From Poriferisodalis sp963663635 (GTDB taxonomy: Bacteria > Actinomycetota > Acidimicrobiia > Acidimicrobiales > Poriferisodalaceae), in assembly GCA_963663635.2 (NCBI GenBank), contig CAXXMY010000018.1, forward strand, positions 46,708 to 110,707: a stretch of DNA of 64,000 bases, in the 5' to 3' direction. The position numbers were made by a program, and so were the translations under genes. Below, one piece after another: positions 29,806-39,210 of the stretch (its first letter is position 1; every line of letters starts with the position of its first letter). Under the pieces are notes generated by a model. That model saw only the letters and a list, made by a program, of their open reading frames with translations. It did no database searches and was not told the DNA's origin.

Positions 29806-32800
29806 ATGAGGCGCTACAGATTTATGGGTGGCGTTGGTGGGGTGCTGTGTGCGGTAGCGGTGGCGTTGTCTGTGTTGGTGCCTGTGGGGAGCGCGGGATC
29901 TCAGCCGGCACCGAGTGAGGGCGGTGTGAGACTGGCGTTGGCCAACGGCGGGTCGCCCTCTGATGTCGGCGCCGCGGTGGGCTTGGTGGCCGCCGGCGTG
30001 GTCGATGCGCTGGTGGTAGCAGCTGCTGTTGATGCGCTGGGCGAGGACGCAGCCGGGCTGGTGTCTTCGGTGCTGCCGTCTGGTGTATTGGTGGTGGGCG
30101 GATCAGCGGCGGTATCCGATGACGTGTTGGCGCAGCTGGGCATGCTGTCGCCTGGAGTCGTGGTTGAGCGACTGTGGGGCGCTACGCGGGTCGGGACCGC
30201 TGCTATGGCAGCGCGTCGGGTGCTGGGCACTGAGGGCAGTTCTGGTGTGAGAGTGGCGCTGGCGAGCGGCTGGTCGCTGGCCGATGTGGGCGCAGCGGCC
30301 TCGCTGGTGGCAGCGGACGGCGCGGACGCGGTGCTCTATGGGAACCCTGACAGCCTCGGCGACGAAACCGCACTGCTGCTGGGCGATTACCGCCCGCAGC
30401 GGATCGAGTTGGTCGGCGGCGAAGCAGCATTGTCTGACCAAGTCCGCACCGAAGCGGCCGACGCGGCCGGTCCTCAGACTTCTACTCGGCGCCTGTGGGG
30501 CGCGACGCGTGTGGAGACCGCTGCACGCGTGGCGCGCACCGCCGCTGGTGACTGTGTGGCGGCTGCGGTGGTCGCGAACGGCTGGTCTCAGTCTGATGTG
30601 GGCGCAGCCGCGGCGCTGGCAGCGGCGTGGGGCAACAGTGTCGTGCTCTACGCCCAGTCCCCCACTGAACTCGGAGACGCCACCCGCCGGGCCATCGCCG
30701 ACATCGCACCACAGGGCATCACCCTGGTCGGCGACACCGACACTCTCGCCGAGACACTGCGAGACGCCCTGCCCGCTGGCCGCAGCGCACAACGTGCCAC
30801 CGACGCGCACCAGGCTGCACGCCTCGCGCTCAAGGACCCGCCCCACGACTGCGCCAACACAGGCGGCGGTGCAGAGGGCACCAGCACAAGAGGCGGAAAT
30901 GGCACCGGCGACACAGAGACTGTCATCACCACACCCACGTCACCGAAGCCAGTGACAGTGCGGTTCGGTCGAGCTTCCAGCACAGCCACCGAAGGCGGTA
31001 CGGCGGCGACCGTGGAGGTGAGGCTGTCAGCGGATCCCGAGCGCGCGGTGACTGTGCAGTTGTCGGTGGATGGCGGAGGCGGCGCGTTGCCGGGCGATTA
31101 CATGGTGTCGGCGACGGAGCTGTCGTTCGCAGCGGATCAGAGAATTGCGACGTTCACGGTGACCGCGGTCGATGACAGCGTCGACGACGACGACGAGTCG
31201 GTCACGATCGGGTTCGGGCGGCTGTCTGAGGGGGTGACCGCGGCGAGTCCTGGCAGTGCGACGGTGGCGTTGGCTGATAATGATTTTCCGCGGGTGACGG
31301 CGAGCTTCGGTCAAAGCACTTATGAGGCCGCTGAAGGCGGTTCGGTGTCGGTGTCGGTGGTGCTGTCGGCGGTTCCTGAGCGCGCGGTGACCGTGGATCT
31401 GAATGTGATCGAGAACTCCGCCACATCGGACGATTACATGGTGTCGGAGACGGAGCTGTCGTTCGCTGCGGATCAGGACACTGCGACGTTCACGGTGACC
31501 GCGGTCGATGACAGCGTCGACGATGACGACGAGTCGGTCACGATCGAATTCGGGACGCTGCCGACAGGGGTGGCCGCGGCCAGCCCGGCCCGCACGACGG
31601 TGAGCTTGATCGACGGTGATGTGACGCCGGTGGAGGTGAGCTTTGCCGCTGGGTCGTACACAGCGGCTGAGGGCGGCGGGGCAGTGACGGTGACCTTGAT
31701 GCTGTCGACGGAGCCCAGGCGTTCGGTAGACGTGCCCTTGAGGAAGATCGGGGGCACCGCGACACCGGACGACTACACGCTGTCACCGGTCGAGGTGACC
31801 TTCGCAGCCGACCAGAGAATTGCGACGTTCACGGTGACCGCGGTCGATGACAGCATCGACGACGACGACGAGTCGGTCACGATCGGGTTCGGGACCCTGC
31901 CGGTGGGGATGACTGCCACGAGTCCCACCAGCACCGAGGTGACCCTGCAAGACAATGACGACCCGCAGGTGACAGTCAGCTTCGACAAAGACTCATACAC
32001 CGCCACGGAGGGCGGCACGGCGGCGACCGTGACCGTGAAGCTGTCAGCGGATCCCGAGCGCGAGGTGACGGTGCCGTTGTCGGTGACCGGCCGAGGCGGC
32101 GCGATGCCGGCCGACTACGAGGTGTCGGCGACCGAGTTGACGTTCGATGCGGGGCAGACATCGGCGACATTCACGGTGACCGCAGTCGATGACAACTTCG
32201 ATGACGACGGCGAGTCGGTGGCAATCGCATTCGTGCTGCCGGCGGGGGTGACGGCTGCCATTTCGCGCACCGCCCGAGTGATGCTCGCCGACAACGACGA
32301 CCCGCTCGGACAGGTGACCATGTCCCTTCCAGCCGGTTGTGTGCTGCGCGATCTGGTTGCGGGCGATGAGATGCCGTATTCCAGCTACGTCAGCGGGTGC
32401 GCTTCGCTCCATATTCCGTGGCGTAACGCTCACTACTACCGTTTGGTGGTTCGTCAGGAGGGCGCTGTGACCCTCGCGGTGAGATCGACGACGGCCAGTC
32501 ATCTGCTGATCCGTTCGGCGAGCGGCGAAGTCATAGCGCGATACGACGAACCTGGCGAGATTCAGTTCTATCGGCTTTCGCTGACCCGCACCTTGGAGGC
32601 TGGCACCTATGTGATCGAGGTTGCAGCGCAATGGAGTCATTTCAGAGATCATGGTCGCGGGCATACGCTGAGCTATTCAGGTCCGACGATCGCGCGGCCT
32701 GGAGCGTACAAGCTGGCCGGGCTGTCCATCACAGACGTCAACTTGGCACATTTCGCGCCGGGCACCACTGAGTACAGTCGGAACATTGCCGCGAATGTGC

Positions 32801-34356
32801 GCACGGTGACAGTGACTCCGACCGCCACGTTGGACGATGCGGAGGTCACGGTGATGCCTCCCGATGCGGATTCATCGTTGGATGGCCGCCAAGTGGATAT
32901 CGAGGCTGACGGTGTCACCGAGATCACTGTGGCGGTAAACAGTCCCATGATTGTGGACGCGGAGACCGTGTATCGCGTCGTGCTAACGCAGCTGGCGGAC
33001 ACCACGGCACCGCTGTCTGATGATCCCGGTCTGGTCAGTCTGAGCTTTGAAGGCATCGACATCGGCGATTTCAGCTCGGACACGACTGGCTACACCTACC
33101 CGCTCGGGTTCTACGAGCGCCTCAACGGCACAACTGCGACGATGTCGATCACGCCCGCCGATGGGGCGACCTGGACGGCGAATCGCTCCGACGAGGACGA
33201 AGATGTTGCCGGTCATCAGTTGTCCATCGACGGGACAGACGTCATCTTGGTGACAGTGACATCGCAGGACAATGCCAACACGCGCGTGTATCGAGTTGCC
33301 CCCGAGGCACCAGTGACTCGCGATGCGTCGAAGGACATCTGCACGAGCTGCAATGTCAGCTTTCCGTACGGTCTGTGGTCAGACGGCGAGTCGATGATAA
33401 CCATGGGCCGACAATGGAACACATTGCATGTGTTCGACATCGAGACGAAGCAGCAGCGACGAACTTTGAGATTGACGCCTCCACGCTATAACGGTTGGAA
33501 TGCGGAGGAGTCAAGGGGGTTTTGGACGGATGGCGAGACCGTCTGGATCCTGCACAAAGAGGACGGCGACTGGGAGCCGAACGACAACAACTTGCTCTAT
33601 GCGTATTCACTAGAGACCAAAGCGCGGATACCTGGAAAAGACATTCAGTTTCCCGACGAGTGGGGCAGCCCCACCGCCCTGTGGATCGATGGCGAGAGCA
33701 TGTACATGGCCACTTTTTGGGACGTTCTGCACATATATGAGTTTTCAGCAGATGCCAGTGACATCGACACAATCCGATACGATTCAGGGCACCCTGATGG
33801 GCCACCGAGCGGGAACACTCTGGCAATCTGGTCCGACGGCACCACACTGTATTTGGCGATCGACAACGCGTGGGTGCGGGCGTACGACGCCGAGTCCGGT
33901 CGCCGCATACCGGGGCTGGATTTCAGAACAAGTCCCCACCCTAGGCAGCCCCATTGGCCGCGGCCGGCACCGACGGGCATCTGGTCGGATGGGCGGACGA
34001 TGTGGGTGATTGACAGTGCCCGTGGCTACCCCGAGGCCTACTCGATGCCCGAGAACGCCCGCCTCTGGAAGCTCTCGGTCAGCGACGGCGGCATCGGCCA
34101 ATTCCACAACGGCAAATTCGAATACGACGTCGAAGTCCCAGCCGGAACAACCTCCACCACCATCACAGCCGAAGCCGCATTCGGCGGTGGATCCTCATCG
34201 ATCGGCTTCAGCGGTACCGACGCCGATGATCAGACCGAAGGCCACCAAATAACGCTCACCCCAGGCGAGGACGAAACGGTCACCATCACCGTGACCGCCC
34301 CCAACGGCACAGACACAGAGGCCTACACCGTCACCATCACGCACGCGACGAGCTGA
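29806..34356 (+). CDS. Secreted CWB2/Calx-beta/propeller surface protein, tandem copy 1
   Basis: The 1,516-residue protein is exported (RYRFMGGVGGVLCAVAVALS, cleavage near GSAG about residue 30). Residues 40-330 hold three CWB2 repeats, probably anchoring it to the wall. Four Calx-beta domains follow at about 387-800 (VTVRFGRASSTATEGG to DDSVDDDDESVTIGFG, Asp-rich and probably Ca-binding). Then come a PPC-like sandwich (about 815-960), two cadherin-like sandwiches (to about 1190), a five-blade propeller (about 1200-1410; FPYGLWSDGES, SRGFWTDGETVW, TALWIDGESMY, LAIWSDGTTLY, TGIWSDGRTMWVID) and a last sandwich. A cell-surface adhesion or ligand-binding role is inferred; no catalytic motif was seen. 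The ends are nearly identical to the next two genes; residues about 965-1400 differ. Confidence 0.88.
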   Translation: MRRYRFMGGVGGVLCAVAVALSVLVPVGSAGSQPAPSEGGVRLALANGGSPSDVGAAVGLVAAGVVDALVVAAAVDALGEDAAGLVSSVLPSGVLVVGGSAAVSDDVLAQLGMLSPGVVVERLWGATRVGTAAMAARRVLGTEGSSGVRVALASGWSLADVGAAASLVAADGADAVLYGNPDSLGDETALLLGDYRPQRIELVGGEAALSDQVRTEAADAAGPQTSTRRLWGATRVETAARVARTAAGDCVAAAVVANGWSQSDVGAAAALAAAWGNSVVLYAQSPTELGDATRRAIADIAPQGITLVGDTDTLAETLRDALPAGRSAQRATDAHQAARLALKDPPHDCANTGGGAEGTSTRGGNGTGDTETVITTPTSPKPVTVRFGRASSTATEGGTAATVEVRLSADPERAVTVQLSVDGGGGALPGDYMVSATELSFAADQRIATFTVTAVDDSVDDDDESVTIGFGRLSEGVTAASPGSATVALADNDFPRVTASFGQSTYEAAEGGSVSVSVVLSAVPERAVTVDLNVIENSATSDDYMVSETELSFAADQDTATFTVTAVDDSVDDDDESVTIEFGTLPTGVAAASPARTTVSLIDGDVTPVEVSFAAGSYTAAEGGGAVTVTLMLSTEPRRSVDVPLRKIGGTATPDDYTLSPVEVTFAADQRIATFTVTAVDDSIDDDDESVTIGFGTLPVGMTATSPTSTEVTLQDNDDPQVTVSFDKDSYTATEGGTAATVTVKLSADPEREVTVPLSVTGRGGAMPADYEVSATELTFDAGQTSATFTVTAVDDNFDDDGESVAIAFVLPAGVTAAISRTARVMLADNDDPLGQVTMSLPAGCVLRDLVAGDEMPYSSYVSGCASLHIPWRNAHYYRLVVRQEGAVTLAVRSTTASHLLIRSASGEVIARYDEPGEIQFYRLSLTRTLEAGTYVIEVAAQWSHFRDHGRGHTLSYSGPTIARPGAYKLAGLSITDVNLAHFAPGTTEYSRNIAANVRTVTVTPTATLDDAEVTVMPPDADSSLDGRQVDIEADGVTEITVAVNSPMIVDAETVYRVVLTQLADTTAPLSDDPGLVSLSFEGIDIGDFSSDTTGYTYPLGFYERLNGTTATMSITPADGATWTANRSDEDEDVAGHQLSIDGTDVILVTVTSQDNANTRVYRVAPEAPVTRDASKDICTSCNVSFPYGLWSDGESMITMGRQWNTLHVFDIETKQQRRTLRLTPPRYNGWNAEESRGFWTDGETVWILHKEDGDWEPNDNNLLYAYSLETKARIPGKDIQFPDEWGSPTALWIDGESMYMATFWDVLHIYEFSADASDIDTIRYDSGHPDGPPSGNTLAIWSDGTTLYLAIDNAWVRAYDAESGRRIPGLDFRTSPHPRQPHWPRPAPTGIWSDGRTMWVIDSARGYPEAYSMPENARLWKLSVSDGGIGQFHNGKFEYDVEVPAGTTSTTITAEAAFGGGSSSIGFSGTDADDQTEGHQITLTPGEDETVTITVTAPNGTDTEAYTVTITHATS

Positions 34357-34506
34357 AATGCCCTCGGCTCCAGGGGCCTGACAAAGTCGGACGAGCGCCG
34401 CAGTCCCAGCACCCCGACCTGAATTGGCCCATTGTCATCATGGCGTGAACTAATACGACGAATGTGTCATAGATCCGTCATCATCGGTCCTATATAGTGC
34501 ATAGCT

Positions 34507-37500
34507 ATGAGGCGCTACAGATTTATGGGTGGCGTTGGTGGGGTGCTGTGTGCGGTAGCGGTGGCGTTGTCTGTGTTGGTGCCTGTGGGGAGCGCGGGAT
34601 CTCAGCCGGCACCGAGTGAGGGCGGTGTGAGACTGGCGTTGGCCAACGGCGGGTCGCCCTCTGATGTCGGCGCCGCGGTGGGCTTGGTGGCCGCCGGCGT
34701 GGTCGATGCGCTGGTGGTAGCAGCTGCTGTTGATGCGCTGGGCGAGGACGCAGCCGGGCTGGTGTCTTCGGTGCTGCCGTCTGGTGTATTGGTGGTGGGC
34801 GGATCAGCGGCGGTATCCGATGACGTGTTGGCGCAGCTGGGCATGCTGTCGCCTGGAGTCGTGGTTGAGCGACTGTGGGGCGCTACGCGGGTCGGGACCG
34901 CTGCTATGGCAGCGCGTCGGGTGCTGGGCACTGAGGGCAGTTCTGGTGTGAGAGTGGCGCTGGCGAGCGGCTGGTCGCTGGCCGATGTGGGCGCAGCGGC
35001 CTCGCTGGTGGCAGCGGACGGCGCGGACGCGGTGCTCTATGGGAACCCTGACAGCCTCGGCGACGAAACCGCACTGCTGCTGGGCGATTACCGCCCGCAG
35101 CGGATCGAGTTGGTCGGCGGCGAAGCAGCATTGTCTGACCAAGTCCGCACCGAAGCGGCCGACGCGGCCGGTCCTCAGACTTCTACTCGGCGCCTGTGGG
35201 GCGCGACGCGTGTGGAGACCGCTGCACGCGTGGCGCGCACCGCCGCTGGTGACTGTGTGGCGGCTGCGGTGGTCGCGAACGGCTGGTCTCAGTCTGATGT
35301 GGGCGCAGCCGCGGCGCTGGCAGCGGCGTGGGGCAACAGTGTCGTGCTCTACGCCCAGTCCCCCACTGAACTCGGAGACGCCACCCGCCGGGCCATCGCC
35401 GACATCGCACCACAGGGCATCACCCTGGTCGGCGACACCGACACTCTCGCCGAGACACTGCGAGACGCCCTGCCCGCTGGCCGCAGCGCACAACGTGCCA
35501 CCGACGCGCACCAGGCTGCACGCCTCGCGCTCAAGGACCCGCCCCACGACTGCGCCAACACAGGCGGCGGTGCAGAGGGCACCAGCACAAGAGGCGGAAA
35601 TGGCACCGGCGACACAGAGACTGTCATCACCACACCCACGTCACCGAAGCCAGTGACAGTGCGGTTCGGTCGAGCTTCCAGCACAGCCACCGAAGGCGGT
35701 ACGGCGGCGACCGTGGAGGTGAGGCTGTCAGCGGATCCCGAGCGCGCGGTGACTGTGCAGTTGTCGGTGGATGGCGGAGGCGGCGCGTTGCCGGGCGATT
35801 ACATGGTGTCGGCGACGGAGCTGTCGTTCGCAGCGGATCAGAGAATTGCGACGTTCACGGTGACCGCGGTCGATGACAGCGTCGACGACGACGACGAGTC
35901 GGTCACGATCGGGTTCGGGCGGCTGTCTGAGGGGGTGACCGCGGCGAGTCCTGGCAGTGCGACGGTGGCGTTGGCTGATAATGATTTTCCGCGGGTGACG
36001 GCGAGCTTCGGTCAAAGCACTTATGAGGCCGCTGAAGGCGGTTCGGTGTCGGTGTCGGTGGTGCTGTCGGCGGTTCCTGAGCGCGCGGTGACCGTGGATC
36101 TGAATGTGATCGAGAACTCCGCCACATCGGACGATTACATGGTGTCGGAGACGGAGCTGTCGTTCGCTGCGGATCAGGACACTGCGACGTTCACGGTGAC
36201 CGCGGTCGATGACAGCGTCGACGATGACGACGAGTCGGTCACGATCGAATTCGGGACGCTGCCGACAGGGGTGGCCGCGGCCAGCCCGGCCCGCACGACG
36301 GTGAGCTTGATCGACGGTGATGTGACGCCGGTGGAGGTGAGCTTTGCCGCTGGGTCGTACACAGCGGCTGAGGGCGGCGGGGCAGTGACGGTGACCTTGA
36401 TGCTGTCGACGGAGCCCAGGCGTTCGGTAGACGTGCCCTTGAGGAAGATCGGGGGCACCGCGACACCGGACGACTACACGCTGTCACCGGTCGAGGTGAC
36501 CTTCGCAGCCGACCAGAGAATTGCGACGTTCACGGTGACCGCGGTCGATGACAGCATCGACGACGACGACGAGTCGGTCACGATCGGGTTCGGGACCCTG
36601 CCGGTGGGGATGACTGCCACGAGTCCCACCAGCACCGAGGTGACCCTGCAAGACAATGACGACCCGCAGGTGACAGTCAGCTTCGACAAAGACTCATACA
36701 CCGCCACGGAGGGCGGCACGGCGGCGACCGTGACCGTGAAGCTGTCCGCGGATCCCGAGCGCGAGGTGACGGTGCCGTTGTCGGTGACCGGCCGAGGCGG
36801 CGCGATGCCGGCCGACTACGAGGTGTCGGCGACCGAGTTGACGTTCGATGCGGGGCAGACATCGGCGACATTCACGGTGACCGCAGTCGATGACAACTTC
36901 GATGACGACGGCGAGTCGGTGGCAATCGCATTCGTGCTGCCGGCGGGGGTGACGGCTGCCATTTCGCGCACCGCCCGAGTGATGCTCGCCGACAACGACG
37001 ACCCGCTCGGACAGGTGACCATGTCCCTTCCAGCCGGTTGTGTGCTGCGCGATCTGGTTGCGGGCGATGAGATGCCGTATTCCAGCTACGTCAGCGGGTG
37101 CGCTTCGCTCCATATTCCGTGGCGTAACGCTCACTACTACCGTTTGGTGGTTCGTCAGGAGGGCGCTGTGACCCTCGCGGTGAGATCGACGACGGCCAGT
37201 CATCTGCTGATCCGTTCGGCGAGCGGCGAAGTCATAGCGCGATACGACGAACCTGGCGAGATTCAGTTCTATCGGCTTTCGCTGACCCGCACCTTGGAGG
37301 CTGGCACCTATGTGATCGAGGTTGCAGCGCAATGGAGTCATTTCAGAGATCATGGTCGCGGGCATACGCTGAGCTATTCAGGTCCGACGATCGCGCGGCC
37401 GGAGGCGTACAGGCTGACCGGGCTGTCCATTACAGATGTCAACCTGGCAGGTTTCGCGCCCGGCACTACTGAGTACAGTCGGAACGTCGCCGCTGATGTA

Positions 37501-39060
37501 CACACTGTGACAGTGACCCCGTCTGCCCCGTTGGAAGGTGCGAAGATTACGGTCATGCCGCCCGACGCGGATGTGTCGACGGTTGGCCACCAAGTCGACA
37601 TCGCAGCCGTCGGCACCACCGAGATGACTGTCGCTGTGAGCATTCCCATGGTCGTCGACGAGTTGGTCGTCTATCGCGTTGTGCTGAAGCAGTTGGCGGG
37701 CACCGCGGCACCCTTGTCTGATGATGCCAATCCCGTCAGTCTGCGCTTCGAAGGCATCGACATCGGCGACTTCAGCGCCGACAAGACTGATTACGCGTAC
37801 TCGCTCGGGTTCTACGAGCGTCTCAAAGGCACAATCGTGACGGTGACGGCCACGATCCCCGACGGGGCGACTTGGACGGCGAACCGCGCGGACGAGAACG
37901 AAGATATTGCGGGTCATCAAATGTCCATCGACGGGACAGACGTCATCCTGGTAACCGTGACTTCCCAGGACAATGCCAACACACCCGTGTATCGATTTGC
38001 CCCCGAAACACCGATGACACACGATGCGTCCAAGGACATCTGCACGAGTTGCGATGTCGCTTTCCCATACGGTCTGTGGTCAGACGGCGAGTCGATGATG
38101 ACCATGAGCTATACGCAAAACGCACTGCACGTATTCGATATGGAAACGAAACGGCAGACAAGCACACTGGAGTTGACGCTCCCAAGCTATAGCGGCAGGT
38201 ATGCAAGGGCCGCAAAAGGGTTCTGGTCGGATGGAGAGACCGTCTGGGTCCTGCACCGAGAGGACGACAATTGGGAGCCGAATGACAACAATCTGCTCTA
38301 TGCGTATTCGCGCGAGACCCAAGAACGTGTGCCCGCAATGGACATGGAGTTTCCCGACGAGTCGGGCAGCCCCACCGCCCTGTGGATCGATGGTGAGAAG
38401 ATGTACCAGACCACCTTTTGGGACGTTCTGTACGTATACGAATTTCCAAGTACCCGCGATATCAAGGGCGTCAAGATCAAATATGATCCAGAACGCCCAG
38501 AAGCGTCCCCGATAGGGAACACTCGGGCAATGTGGTCCGACGGCACCACGCTCTACATGGCGATCCGCGACGGGTGGGTGCGGGCGTACGACGCCGAGTC
38601 CGCTCGCCGCATACCGGGGCTGGATTTCAGAACAAATCCCCACCCTACGAATACCTATTGGCCGCGGCCGGAGCCGAGGGGCATCTGGTCGGATGGGCGG
38701 ACGATGTGGGTGATTGACAGTGCCCGTGGCTACCCCGAGGCCTACTCGATGCCCGAGAACGCCCGCCTCTGGAAGCTCTCGGTCAGCGACGGCGGCATCG
38801 GCCAATTCCACAACGGCAAATTCGAATACGACGTCGAAGTCCCAGCCGGAACAACCTCCACCACCATCACAGCCGAAGCCGCATTCGGCGGTGGATCCTC
38901 ATCGATCGGCTTCAGCGGTACCGACGCCGATGATCAGACCGAAGGCCACCAAATAACGCTCACCCCAGGCGAGGACGAAACGGTCACCATCACCGTGACC
39001 GCCCCCAACGGCACAGACACAGAGGCCTACACCGTCACCATCACGCACGCGACGAGCTGA
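34507..39060 (+). CDS. Secreted CWB2/Calx-beta/propeller surface protein, tandem copy 2
   Basis: The 1,517-residue protein has the same domain order as copy 1. The first 2.89 kb are practically identical to copy 1 (a TCAGCGG versus TCCGCGG difference was noticed near 36746). From about 37398 to 38690 the two differ at many positions (roughly three quarters of residues agree by eye), covering the sandwich pair and the first four blades. The fifth blade, the last sandwich, the stop and the following 150 bp are again identical. The pattern of constant ends and divergent centre suggests duplication with later conversion of the ends, leaving a diversified ligand-facing part. It has the same leaderless-type promoter. 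Confidence 0.88.
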   Translation: MRRYRFMGGVGGVLCAVAVALSVLVPVGSAGSQPAPSEGGVRLALANGGSPSDVGAAVGLVAAGVVDALVVAAAVDALGEDAAGLVSSVLPSGVLVVGGSAAVSDDVLAQLGMLSPGVVVERLWGATRVGTAAMAARRVLGTEGSSGVRVALASGWSLADVGAAASLVAADGADAVLYGNPDSLGDETALLLGDYRPQRIELVGGEAALSDQVRTEAADAAGPQTSTRRLWGATRVETAARVARTAAGDCVAAAVVANGWSQSDVGAAAALAAAWGNSVVLYAQSPTELGDATRRAIADIAPQGITLVGDTDTLAETLRDALPAGRSAQRATDAHQAARLALKDPPHDCANTGGGAEGTSTRGGNGTGDTETVITTPTSPKPVTVRFGRASSTATEGGTAATVEVRLSADPERAVTVQLSVDGGGGALPGDYMVSATELSFAADQRIATFTVTAVDDSVDDDDESVTIGFGRLSEGVTAASPGSATVALADNDFPRVTASFGQSTYEAAEGGSVSVSVVLSAVPERAVTVDLNVIENSATSDDYMVSETELSFAADQDTATFTVTAVDDSVDDDDESVTIEFGTLPTGVAAASPARTTVSLIDGDVTPVEVSFAAGSYTAAEGGGAVTVTLMLSTEPRRSVDVPLRKIGGTATPDDYTLSPVEVTFAADQRIATFTVTAVDDSIDDDDESVTIGFGTLPVGMTATSPTSTEVTLQDNDDPQVTVSFDKDSYTATEGGTAATVTVKLSADPEREVTVPLSVTGRGGAMPADYEVSATELTFDAGQTSATFTVTAVDDNFDDDGESVAIAFVLPAGVTAAISRTARVMLADNDDPLGQVTMSLPAGCVLRDLVAGDEMPYSSYVSGCASLHIPWRNAHYYRLVVRQEGAVTLAVRSTTASHLLIRSASGEVIARYDEPGEIQFYRLSLTRTLEAGTYVIEVAAQWSHFRDHGRGHTLSYSGPTIARPEAYRLTGLSITDVNLAGFAPGTTEYSRNVAADVHTVTVTPSAPLEGAKITVMPPDADVSTVGHQVDIAAVGTTEMTVAVSIPMVVDELVVYRVVLKQLAGTAAPLSDDANPVSLRFEGIDIGDFSADKTDYAYSLGFYERLKGTIVTVTATIPDGATWTANRADENEDIAGHQMSIDGTDVILVTVTSQDNANTPVYRFAPETPMTHDASKDICTSCDVAFPYGLWSDGESMMTMSYTQNALHVFDMETKRQTSTLELTLPSYSGRYARAAKGFWSDGETVWVLHREDDNWEPNDNNLLYAYSRETQERVPAMDMEFPDESGSPTALWIDGEKMYQTTFWDVLYVYEFPSTRDIKGVKIKYDPERPEASPIGNTRAMWSDGTTLYMAIRDGWVRAYDAESARRIPGLDFRTNPHPTNTYWPRPEPRGIWSDGRTMWVIDSARGYPEAYSMPENARLWKLSVSDGGIGQFHNGKFEYDVEVPAGTTSTTITAEAAFGGGSSSIGFSGTDADDQTEGHQITLTPGEDETVTITVTAPNGTDTEAYTVTITHATS

Positions 39061-39210
39061 AATGCCCTCGGCTCCAGGGGCCTGACAAAGTCGGACGAGC
39101 GCCGCAGTCCCAGCACCCCGACCTGAATTGGCCCATTGTCATCATGGCGTGAACTAATACGACGAATGTGTCATAGATCCGTCATCATCGGTCCTATATA
39201 GTGCATAGCT

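Noticed and set aside
37398..38690. Diversity-generating retroelement as the cause of the variable centre of the tandem genes
   Set aside because: No reverse transcriptase or template repeat is present, and the differences are spread over 1.3 kb rather than confined to adenine positions in a short cassette.
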